DNA from: Streptomyces tropicalis
Lineage (GTDB): Bacteria > Actinomycetota > Actinomycetes > Streptomycetales > Streptomycetaceae
Assembly: GCF_029269835.1 (NCBI RefSeq)
Contig: NZ_JARJBB010000004.1
Coordinates: 248,001 to 312,000, forward strand
Direction of reading: 5' to 3'
DNA length: 64,000 nt
This document shows positions 35,452-43,119 of the stretch, piece after piece. The notes under the pieces were generated by a model that was given only the letters and a program-made list of their open reading frames with translations, did no database searches and was not told the origin of the DNA. How positions within the stretch are numbered: position 1 is the stretch's first letter; every line of letters begins with the position of its first letter. Position numbers and translations under genes: made by a program.

Positions 35452-36408
35452 TCAGCGCCGCAGCCCCAGCTCCCGGCGCCACCGCACCCACTGCCGGACC
35501 GGATCCCCGGTGTACGACCACGGGGTCCGCGTGGCGCGGCGGCCGAGCATCCGCATCAGGGCGGCCGCCACGTCGGTGAGCCCCGCGAGGCAGGCCGCGT
35601 GCACCAGGTGGTTCAGGTCGCGCACCTCCACCGGGGCGACCACGGTGTCCGGGCGGCCCCCGATCCACCGCTCCCAGGTGCGCCGTACGTCGCTGACGGC
35701 GGCGTCGTGGTCCCAGTGCGCCCCCGAGCCCCCACCGCCCTGCCCCTTCGCGGCGTCCCGCACGTACCGGAACTCCTCGACCCGGGCGTACTGGACGAGG
35801 ACCGGCAGCGCGCAGCCCGGCGGTGCCACACCGGCGGCCTCCCGCGCGAAGTCGTACATCAGGCCGTGGGTGCCGTGCCAGCGCGCCGAGTAGTAGTGGA
35901 GCACCTGCAGATGGCCCTCCACGCTGTACGGGTCGCGCCGGTGCACCTCGTCCCACCAGCGGCCCAGATCCCGCCGCCGCACACCGGACGGGTACAGCCG
36001 GGCCGCGGAGATCAGCGAGATCCACGGGGTGGGATCGTCGGGGCAGGCCTCGGCGGCCCGCAGGCACGCCAGCACGGCGGCGTCGACCCGGTCCTGCGGC
36101 ACGGGCACCCCCCGGCCGGCTGCGATGGCCACCTGGAAGGCCCGGGCCGTCTCCGTCGCCGCCCGCAGCACGAGGGCGTCGCCGCCGCCCGGCTCCGCGG
36201 CCAGCCACGACTCCACGGTCGAGCGGTCCGCGCACGCCTGCGCGAGCAGCCGGATCCGGTGCCCGCGCTGCGCCCAGTGGGCGCCGGTCTCGCGCAACAG
36301 GTCCCGCAGGCCCTGCCAGCGGCCGATGACGATGTCGTGCCGGGCGGAGGTGAGCAGCAGGTCCCCGCAGTCCGGGTCGAAGTCGGGGGTGGAGCGGTCG
36401 CGCGCCAT
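35452..36408 (-). CDS. Hypothetical protein coupled to an APC permease (318 aa)
   Basis: I do not recognise a family. The protein is soluble and largely helical, with regularly spaced aromatic and Arg residues (ARHDIVIGRWQGLRDLL, GRWWDEVHRRDPYSVEGHLQ) that recall tetratricopeptide-like repeats. There is no signal peptide. AGGGGG precedes the ATG. It begins 11 bases after the APC permease stop on the same strand, so it is in that operon and may serve the transporter or its substrate. Confidence 0.75.
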   Translation of the reverse strand: MARDRSTPDFDPDCGDLLLTSARHDIVIGRWQGLRDLLRETGAHWAQRGHRIRLLAQACADRSTVESWLAAEPGGGDALVLRAATETARAFQVAIAAGRGVPVPQDRVDAAVLACLRAAEACPDDPTPWISLISAARLYPSGVRRRDLGRWWDEVHRRDPYSVEGHLQVLHYYSARWHGTHGLMYDFAREAAGVAPPGCALPVLVQYARVEEFRYVRDAAKGQGGGGSGAHWDHDAAVSDVRRTWERWIGGRPDTVVAPVEVRDLNHLVHAACLAGLTDVAAALMRMLGRRATRTPWSYTGDPVRQWVRWRRELGLRR

Positions 36409-36419
36409 CGGATCCCCCT

Positions 36420-37895
36420 TCAGAAGTCCGTGGGGAGGCCCTCGTACCGGTGCGCGGAGTCGCCCGGAGCGCCTCCGGCCGGGACGCGGGCGGCCGTGAC
36501 CGCTCGGCTGGCGTCGAGGGCGGCCGGCCGGTAGTAGTCGCTGCCCTGCCGCCAGTACCACAGCATCGGCACCAGTCCGGCGGCGAGCCCGCCGAGGCCG
36601 ATCGTGACCGCCGCCGGGCTCAGCCGGCCCAGCGACTCGGCGAACACCCAGAACATGAACAGCGCCCCGAGCAGCGGCCAGAGCCCGCCCAGCACGAAGT
36701 GCGCCACCGACCGCAGCAGCATCCGGCGGTAGGCGACGACCACCGCGAGGCCGGCCAGCCCGTAGTACACGGCGATCTGCAACCCGATGGCGGAGATGGC
36801 GTCGGAGAGGATGTCGCCGACCGTGCCCAGCGCGGTGGCCGCGACGAACATCGCCAGCGCCACCGCACCGACCACCGAGACCGCCACCCACGGTGTGTTC
36901 CAGGTGCGGTGCACGCGGCCCAGCGCCGCCGGCATCGTCCGGTCCCGGCCCATCGCGAACAGCGACCGGGTGACCTGGATCAGGGTGGTCTCCAGGGTGG
37001 CGATGGTGGAGAGCATGACCGCCACGACCAGCAGCCTGCCGCCCCAGCCCGGCCAGACCTCCTCGCCCAGCACCGCCAGCACGTTGGCGTCGTTGTCCTG
37101 GATCTGCCGGGCGGAGAGGATCACGTTCACCGCGATGGTGAACACCTCGAACAGCAGGAACACGATGCCCACGCCGATCAGTCCGGCGAGCCCCGTCGTA
37201 CGGCGGCTGTCGCGGGTCTCCTCACTGAGGTTGCTGGTGACGTCCCAGCCCCAGTAGTAGAACGCGGCGATCAGCGCACCCGAGGCGAACCCGCCCACGC
37301 CGTCGAAGTGCCCGAAGCCGAGCCAGGACCAGTCGAAGGCGCGGGCGTTGCCCGTGTGGAACAGCGCGAGCACGGCGAACAGGGCGAGCAGGGCCAGCTC
37401 CACGCCGGACATGAGCAGTTGGGCCCGAACGGTGAGCCGGGCGCCGCCGAGCACCACGAGCAGCATGAGCAGGAACCAGGCCGCGCCCACGACGGTCGAC
37501 AGGGCCGTGTCGTCCGCGAGCCGGGCGTCGAACAGGGCCAGCGTCATCGACCCGGCGGGCAGCGACCCGGCCACCATGAAGATCGTCGCGGAGACCACCA
37601 GGGCCCAGCCGCACAGGAATCCGAGGAACGGGTGCAGCGTCCGGCCCACCCACGAGTAGCTGGCCCCGGCGTTGACGTCGATGCGGCCGAGGTAGCTGAA
37701 CGCCAGCGCGATGCCCAGCATCGGTATCGCGCAGTAGAGCAGGGCCGCCGGACTGGCCGGCCCCACCGCGCCGACCAGGACCGCCGTGGTCGCCGCCAGG
37801 GAGTAGGCCGGGGCGCTGCCCGCGACGGCCATCACCACCGTGTCGAACACGCCGAGGGCGCCGGCCTGCAACCCTCGGCCGCTGCTCTTGCTCAT
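36420..37895 (-). CDS. APC family amino-acid/amine permease
   Basis: A 491-residue integral membrane transporter with about twelve hydrophobic segments. The first carries GVFDTVVMAVAGSAPAYSLAA, the glycine-rich substrate site of APC-superfamily permeases, and INDEG-like conserved turns follow. The substrate is unknown. It is the first gene of a two-gene unit with the 318-residue protein. A TTGTGG-N16-TATCAT promoter lies about 180 bases upstream. Confidence 0.88.
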   Translation of the reverse strand: MSKSSGRGLQAGALGVFDTVVMAVAGSAPAYSLAATTAVLVGAVGPASPAALLYCAIPMLGIALAFSYLGRIDVNAGASYSWVGRTLHPFLGFLCGWALVVSATIFMVAGSLPAGSMTLALFDARLADDTALSTVVGAAWFLLMLLVVLGGARLTVRAQLLMSGVELALLALFAVLALFHTGNARAFDWSWLGFGHFDGVGGFASGALIAAFYYWGWDVTSNLSEETRDSRRTTGLAGLIGVGIVFLLFEVFTIAVNVILSARQIQDNDANVLAVLGEEVWPGWGGRLLVVAVMLSTIATLETTLIQVTRSLFAMGRDRTMPAALGRVHRTWNTPWVAVSVVGAVALAMFVAATALGTVGDILSDAISAIGLQIAVYYGLAGLAVVVAYRRMLLRSVAHFVLGGLWPLLGALFMFWVFAESLGRLSPAAVTIGLGGLAAGLVPMLWYWRQGSDYYRPAALDASRAVTAARVPAGGAPGDSAHRYEGLPTDF

Positions 37896-38052
37896 CGATG
37901 TGCTGCTTTCCGTCGTGCACGGCGCGGGGGCAGGCGCCCCGGCGGCGTAGAGGTGGGGGGTGGGCCGGCGCCGGACCGCCCGGGGGGTGGCCCCGGGCCG
38001 GGGGACCGGAGGACGGGGGTGGCCCCGTCCGGCCGCTGCGTCGCCGGACGGT

Positions 38053-38099
38053 CACACCGTGTGTGGCAGTGATGATAACCGTGCCCGTACGGTCCACAA
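38053..38099 (-). promoter_or_regulatory. Candidate promoter and operator for the APC permease operon
   Basis: On the - strand TTGTGG (38099-38094) and TATCAT (38077-38072) are 16 bases apart. Downstream of the -10 lies CACAC-C-GTGTG (38053-38063), a perfect inverted repeat near the expected transcription start. Confidence 0.5.
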
Positions 38100-38187
38100 G
38101 ATTGCCCACGGACCGGTTCCCCGTCCCCGGCACGGTCCCAACCGCTGTCCCCGGAACGGCTCCTGACCGGCGCAGGAGGAGGGGCGG

Positions 38188-39591
38188 TCAGTCGCCGAGC
38201 CGGTCGACCTGGCGCAGGCGGTTGTTCGCGTCCAGCGCGGCGACCTTGTACGACTCCGCGAGCGTCGGGTAGTTGAAGACGGCGTCGACGAGATAGTCGA
38301 CGGTGCCGCCGCACCCCATCACCGTCAGCCCGATGTGGATCAGCTCGGTCGCACCGGTGCCGAAGCAGTGCACCCCGAGCAGTCGGCGGTCCCCGGGCGA
38401 GACGAGCAGCTTGAGCATGCCGTGCGAGTCGCCGATGATCTGCCCGCGGGCCAGCTCGCGGTAGCGCGACACCCCCACCTCGAACGGCACCCGCTCCTCG
38501 GTGAGCTGATCCTCCGTCCGCCCCACGAAGCTGATCTCCGGGATGGTGTAGATGCCGATGGGCTGCAACGCGTCCATCGGGCCCACCGGTTCCCCACAGG
38601 CATGATGGGCCGCCGCCCGGCCCTGCTCCATCGACGTCGCCGCCAGCGCGGGGAAGCCGATCACGTCACCGACCGCGTAGATGTGCGGAACCCGGGTGCG
38701 GTAGTGCTCGTCCACGGCGATCCGCCCGCGGCTGTCGGCGGTCAACCCGGCCTTCTCCAGGTCGAGTCCGTCGGTGAGTCCCTGACGGCCCGCCGAGTAC
38801 ATCACGGCGTCGGCGGGTATCCGCTTGCCGCTCTGCAGCACCGTCAGCGTGCCGTTGCGGTGGCGCTCGACCGCGGCGACGGTCTCCCCGAACCGGAACG
38901 TCACCGCGAGGTCGCGCAGGTGGTAGCGGAGCGACTCGACGACCTCCGCGTCGCACATGTCGAGCATGCCCGCCCGTCGTTCGACCACCGTCACCCGGCT
39001 GCCGAGCGCGGCGAACATGGAGGCGTACTCCATGCCGATCACCCCCGCGCCGACGATGACCATCGACCGCGGCACCCGCTCCAGCGCCAGCACGTTGTCG
39101 GAGTCCAGGACGGTGCGCCCGTCGAACTGCACGCTGTCCGGGCGCGCCGGGCGGGTCCCGGTGGCGATGACGAGGTGATCGGCGCTCAGTGTCCGCTCCT
39201 CGCCGCCGGCCTCGCGCAGGGCCACCGTGCGGTCGTCCACGAAGCGGCCGGTCCCGGCGAACAGCGACACGTGGTTGCGGGCGAGCTGGCTGCGGATGAC
39301 GTCCACCTCGCGGCCGACCACGTGCTGGGTCCGCGCGGTCAGGTCGGCGACGGTGATGTCCTCCTTCAGCCGGTAGCTCTGCCCGTACAGGTCGCGCTGG
39401 GTGAGGCCGGTGAGGTACAGCACCGCCTCGCGCAGCGTCTTGGACGGGATGGTGCCGGTGTGGAGGGAGACCCCGCCGACCATGTCGGGACGGTCGACGA
39501 CGGCGACCCTGCGGCCCAGCTTGGCCGCGGCGATGGCGGCCTTCTGGCCACCGGGTCCGGATCCGATCACGAGCATGTCGAAGTCGGGCAC
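38188..39591 (-). CDS. sthA: Soluble pyridine nucleotide transhydrogenase
   Basis: A 467-residue flavoprotein of the disulfide-reductase fold. The FAD loop [10 protein letters not shown] starts at about residue 9 and the NAD(P) loop VGAGVIGME is in the middle. The [17 protein letters not shown] segment lacks the redox-active cysteine pair of lipoamide dehydrogenases, which identifies the transhydrogenase SthA. It converts NADPH to NADH or the reverse in the cytosol. The GTG at 39591 is used, since sequence upstream becomes low-complexity. It stands alone, with 221 bases before it. Confidence 0.9.
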   Translation of the reverse strand: MPDFDMLVIGSGPGGQKAAIAAAKLGRRVAVVDRPDMVGGVSLHTGTIPSKTLREAVLYLTGLTQRDLYGQSYRLKEDITVADLTARTQHVVGREVDVIRSQLARNHVSLFAGTGRFVDDRTVALREAGGEERTLSADHLVIATGTRPARPDSVQFDGRTVLDSDNVLALERVPRSMVIVGAGVIGMEYASMFAALGSRVTVVERRAGMLDMCDAEVVESLRYHLRDLAVTFRFGETVAAVERHRNGTLTVLQSGKRIPADAVMYSAGRQGLTDGLDLEKAGLTADSRGRIAVDEHYRTRVPHIYAVGDVIGFPALAATSMEQGRAAAHHACGEPVGPMDALQPIGIYTIPEISFVGRTEDQLTEERVPFEVGVSRYRELARGQIIGDSHGMLKLLVSPGDRRLLGVHCFGTGATELIHIGLTVMGCGGTVDYLVDAVFNYPTLAESYKVAALDANNRLRQVDRLGD

Positions 39592-39812
39592 CCTCGGGAG
39601 TGTGGCAGCAGGAGGGCGCCCACCGGAAGGTGTCGGACACGACGCGACCGCAGCCGCCGGTGCGGGTCCGGGGTGCCGCGCCGGACCCGCAACGCGGGAG
39701 CGGCCGCCCGGGGGGGCCGGGTGTGCCGCACCGGCCCCGCACCGCGGTCGCGCCGTCCCTGCCCCCTGCGCCGTCCGTGCCGCCGGCGGCCCGGCCGCGG
39801 GCGGCGGCCGGT

Positions 39813-40019
39813 CTACGGCAGCAGCTTCTCCATCGCGGCCGTTCCCTCGGTCTCCAGCTTGCGCCTGGCCCACTCCAGGTTCCGCGGCGTGATGTCCCGG
39901 CCGGTCGCCAGCACCAGGTCCTCCGGTGAGACCTCCGTGCCGGTGCGGGCGTGCAGCAGGGCGTCCGGGGTGGCACGGTCCCCGGACCAGCGGGATGCTT
40001 CGGACTCTGACGTCGACAT
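39813..40019 (-). CDS. Small hypothetical protein (68 aa)
   Basis: An acidic helical protein starting [19 protein letters not shown] and containing [21 protein letters not shown]. No known domain is recognised and no signal peptide is seen. An excellent GGAGGAGAC ribosome site lies directly before the ATG, much stronger than for most genes here, so it is probably well translated. It is divergent from the GH15 gene (275 bases) and the sthA gene follows on the same strand. Confidence 0.75.
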   Translation of the reverse strand: MSTSESEASRWSGDRATPDALLHARTGTEVSPEDLVLATGRDITPRNLEWARRKLETEGTAAMEKLLP

Positions 40020-40294
40020 GTCTCCTCCTCGCGCCCGGTCCGGTGGGGGCCGGAGGCCGCGGCGGCGCCCGTGCCGCGGGACCGGGGCTTCCTCCCACGA
40101 TTGCCCGCCAGGCCGCTCCCTGCATCCGGACGAGGGAAGAAACCGGGAAAACAGCCTCTTCCGGTCACCCGGCGCGCCCGGTCGACCCTGTTCCGTGACC
40201 CCCGGCGCTCCGCCGGGCGGCCGGAGGCGCGACCGGCCCGCGCGCCTAAGCTGGAAGCAGCCCGAGTGCGATCCCGGACAGGGAGGCTGCCGCC

Positions 40295-42142
40295 ATGGCC
40301 GACACTCCGAGCCGACCGGACGCCGCCCCGGACGCCCACCGGTACCTCCCGATCGCGGAGCACGGCCTGATCGGCAATCTGCGCAGCGTCGCCCTGGTCG
40401 GCACCGACGGCACGATCGACTGGTACTGCTCGCCGTCGTTCGACTCGCCCAGCGTCTTCGCGTCCGTCCTGGACGCCGAGCGCGGCGGCTGCTTCGAGCT
40501 CGCCGCCACCGAGGGCGCACGGACCAAGCAGTTCTACTTCCCCGACACCAACGTGCTGATCACCCGTTTCTACACCGAGGACGGCGTCGGGGAGGTGCAG
40601 GACTTCATGCCGGTCGCCCGGGACCCCGGCAATCCGGGCGAGGCCGAACGGCACCGGCTGATCCGGCGCGTGCTGTGCGTGCGCGGCACCCTGCCCTTCC
40701 GGGCCCGGGTAGCCCCCCGGTTCGCGTACGGCACCGACCCGCACACCGTCCGGCTGGTCGGCGGCGCCGCCCTGTTCGAGTCGGCCGAGCGGTCCCTCGC
40801 CCTGACCGCCACCGTCCCCCTGGAGACCGAGGGACAGGACGTCCGGGCGGAGTTCAAGCTGGCGGAGGGCGAGTCCGCCGTGTTCGCCCTCGACCGGGTC
40901 GGCGGCGCGATCACCCCGCGCCGCTGCGCCCACGCCGAGGCCGAGGAGGAGTTCGCGGCCACCGTCGCCTACTGGCGGCGCTGGCTGGCCGCCTCCCGCT
41001 ACCGCGGACGCTGGCGGGAGATGGTCCACCGCTCCGCGCTCACCCTGAAACTGCTCACCTACGCGCCGACCGGCGCCATCGTGGCCGCGCCCACCACCAG
41101 CCTGCCCGAACGCATCGGCGGCGAGCGCAACTGGGACTACCGCTACGTCTGGGTCCGCGACGCCGCCTTCTGCGTGTACGCGCTGCTGCGCCTCGGATTC
41201 ACCGGCGAGGCCGAGGCGTTCATGCGGTTCCTCACCCGGCACATCAGCCCCGGCGACGGCGGCGCCGGAGGACCGCTCCAGATCATGTACGGCATCGACG
41301 GCCGTACCGAGCTGCCCGAGCGCGAACTGGACCACCTGGAGGGCCACCGCGGCTCCGCCCCCGTCCGCGTCGGCAACGCGGCCGCCGACCAGCTCCAGCT
41401 CGACATCTACGGCGCCCTCGTCGACTCCGTCTACCTCTACGACAAGTGGGCCCAGCCCATCTCCAGCGGCCAGTGGGACGACGTGTGCGCGCTCGTGGAC
41501 TGGGTCTGCGGCCACTGGGACCAGCCCGACGAAGGCGTCTGGGAGACCCGCGGCGGCCGCCGGAACTTCCTCTACTCCCGGCTGATGTGCTGGGTCGCCG
41601 TCGAGCGCGCCATCCGGCTCGCCAACCGCCGCGGGCTGCCCGCCGACCTGCCCCGCTGGCGGCAGTGCCGGGACACCATCTACCGCCGCATCATGGACCG
41701 CGGCTGGTCCGAGCGGCGGCGCGCCTTCGTCCAGTACGAGGACGGCGACGTGCTGGACGCCGCCGTACTGATGATGCCGATGGCCAAGTTCATCGCGCCC
41801 ACGGACCCGAAGTGGCTGTCCACCCTCGACGCGCTCACCGAGGACCTGGTCTCCGACTCCCTCGTCTACCGCTACGACCCGCGCTCCAGCCCCGACGGAC
41901 TCCACGGCGACGAGGGGACGTTCTCCATCTGCTCCTTCTGGTACGTCGAGGCCCTCACCCGGGCCGGCCGCCTGGACGAGGCACGGCTGGCCTTCGAGAA
42001 GATGCTCACCTACGCCAACCATCTCGGCCTGTACGCCGAGGAGATCGGCCGCACCGGCGAGCAACAGGGCAACTTCCCGCAGGCCTTCACCCACCTGTCC
42101 CTCATCAGCGCGGCCTACAACCTCGACCGCGCCCTGGGCTAG
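40295..42142 (+). CDS. GH15 family glycoside hydrolase (glucoamylase/trehalase-like)
   Basis: A 615-residue cytosolic enzyme. An N-terminal beta-sandwich (YLPIAEHGLIGNLRSVALVG) is followed by an (alpha/alpha)6 barrel. ERNWDYRYVWVRDAAF is the typical substrate-site segment of bacterial GH15 enzymes, with catalytic glutamates in the barrel. Members hydrolyse alpha-glucosides or, in actinobacteria, trehalose. GGGAGG lies before the ATG and TAAGCT (40247-40252) could be the -10 element. It ends 5 bases from the convergent chitosanase gene. Confidence 0.88.
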   Translation: MADTPSRPDAAPDAHRYLPIAEHGLIGNLRSVALVGTDGTIDWYCSPSFDSPSVFASVLDAERGGCFELAATEGARTKQFYFPDTNVLITRFYTEDGVGEVQDFMPVARDPGNPGEAERHRLIRRVLCVRGTLPFRARVAPRFAYGTDPHTVRLVGGAALFESAERSLALTATVPLETEGQDVRAEFKLAEGESAVFALDRVGGAITPRRCAHAEAEEEFAATVAYWRRWLAASRYRGRWREMVHRSALTLKLLTYAPTGAIVAAPTTSLPERIGGERNWDYRYVWVRDAAFCVYALLRLGFTGEAEAFMRFLTRHISPGDGGAGGPLQIMYGIDGRTELPERELDHLEGHRGSAPVRVGNAAADQLQLDIYGALVDSVYLYDKWAQPISSGQWDDVCALVDWVCGHWDQPDEGVWETRGGRRNFLYSRLMCWVAVERAIRLANRRGLPADLPRWRQCRDTIYRRIMDRGWSERRRAFVQYEDGDVLDAAVLMMPMAKFIAPTDPKWLSTLDALTEDLVSDSLVYRYDPRSSPDGLHGDEGTFSICSFWYVEALTRAGRLDEARLAFEKMLTYANHLGLYAEEIGRTGEQQGNFPQAFTHLSLISAAYNLDRALG

Positions 42143-42147
42143 GTTCG

Positions 42148-42975
42148 TCACCCGATGTGGTAGGAATCGCCGTACACCGCCCAGTCCAGCGGCGGATCGA
42201 GGTCGAGGTTGCCCCGGCGCAGGAACACCCGCTGCTCGGTGTCGACGCGGCTGGTCTCGCTGTGCGCCTTCTCCTGCCTCATCGCCCACACCCGCGCGTC
42301 GAGGAACGCCTCCAGGTAGGTCACCTCGTCGCCGCCCTGCGCGGGCGGTCGCGCGGAGCGCAGCGCCCGCGCGCGGATGCCGCCGAAGCTCTCCGGATCG
42401 TCGCCGCCGCCGTGCACGACCCTCGCGTCGTAGTACGCGAACTGGCCGAGCGCGCGCAGCCCGTCGGCACGGCCCTGCCGCACCGCGGGGCCGAAGTAGT
42501 CCTCGTCCCGCTCCTCGTCCTGCGCCCGCCGGAAGGCCGGGTCCCCGGCCGCCCGGCGCCAGTCCCCGGGGAAGCCGGGGTCGAGGCCGTCGTGCGCGGC
42601 GCCGCCCTCGACCCGGCGCAGCGCCGGCAGGTACCGGGCGAGGACGTTGCCGGGCCGCCGGTCGGTGTAGCGCCGCACGACGTGGAGCATGTCGCCGGTG
42701 CCCGAACAGAAGCCGATGATGCCCGCCGTGTAGCCGCGGCCGTCGCCGATGTCCTCGATGTACCGGTACTGGGCCCGCCAGTCGAGCGAGGAGTTCTCCG
42801 CGCTCGACACCAGCTGCATGGCGATCTCCTTCTTCGCCGGGTCGTCCAGGTCCGCCGCCGGACCCGCCGTCGCGCAGGCGGAGTTCAGCAGGGGGGCGGC
42901 GGCGAGGCAGCCGCCGAACAGGCCCAGCAGCGTACGGCGCGAGGAGGTGGGGGTGTCGCGGTCGGGGTGCACCAC
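42148..42975 (-). CDS. csn: GH46 chitosanase
   Basis: A 275-residue exported endo-chitosanase. A Tat-like start (SSRRTLLGLFGG) and a lipobox-like LLNSAC near residue 34 indicate export and possibly lipidation. The catalytic pair is clear: Glu60 in SSAENSS and Asp78 in IGDGRGYT, separated by 18 residues as in streptomycete chitosanases. A Cys in GFCSGTGDM is also present. It cleaves beta-1,4 bonds of chitosan. The start is the first of two GTG codons with GGAG upstream. No CsnR-type operator was recognised. Confidence 0.9.
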   Translation of the reverse strand: MVHPDRDTPTSSRRTLLGLFGGCLAAAPLLNSACATAGPAADLDDPAKKEIAMQLVSSAENSSLDWRAQYRYIEDIGDGRGYTAGIIGFCSGTGDMLHVVRRYTDRRPGNVLARYLPALRRVEGGAAHDGLDPGFPGDWRRAAGDPAFRRAQDEERDEDYFGPAVRQGRADGLRALGQFAYYDARVVHGGGDDPESFGGIRARALRSARPPAQGGDEVTYLEAFLDARVWAMRQEKAHSETSRVDTEQRVFLRRGNLDLDPPLDWAVYGDSYHIG

Positions 42976-43119
42976 GGGCGCTCCAGGAAGCGGGGGCGGG
43001 CGGAGAGTCGGTCCGTACCCTGCACCGCCGTGCGGCCCGGGAGCCGGTCGGGGCGGCCCGTGTCACCCGTCCGGCGGCACGGGTGCGGCGACGGGCGGGA
43101 GGAGCCGGCCCGCCCCCGG

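Noticed and set aside
39401..39892. A + strand frame over the sthA start region
   Set aside because: Antisense to the FAD-binding domain; Pro/Ala/Gly low complexity.
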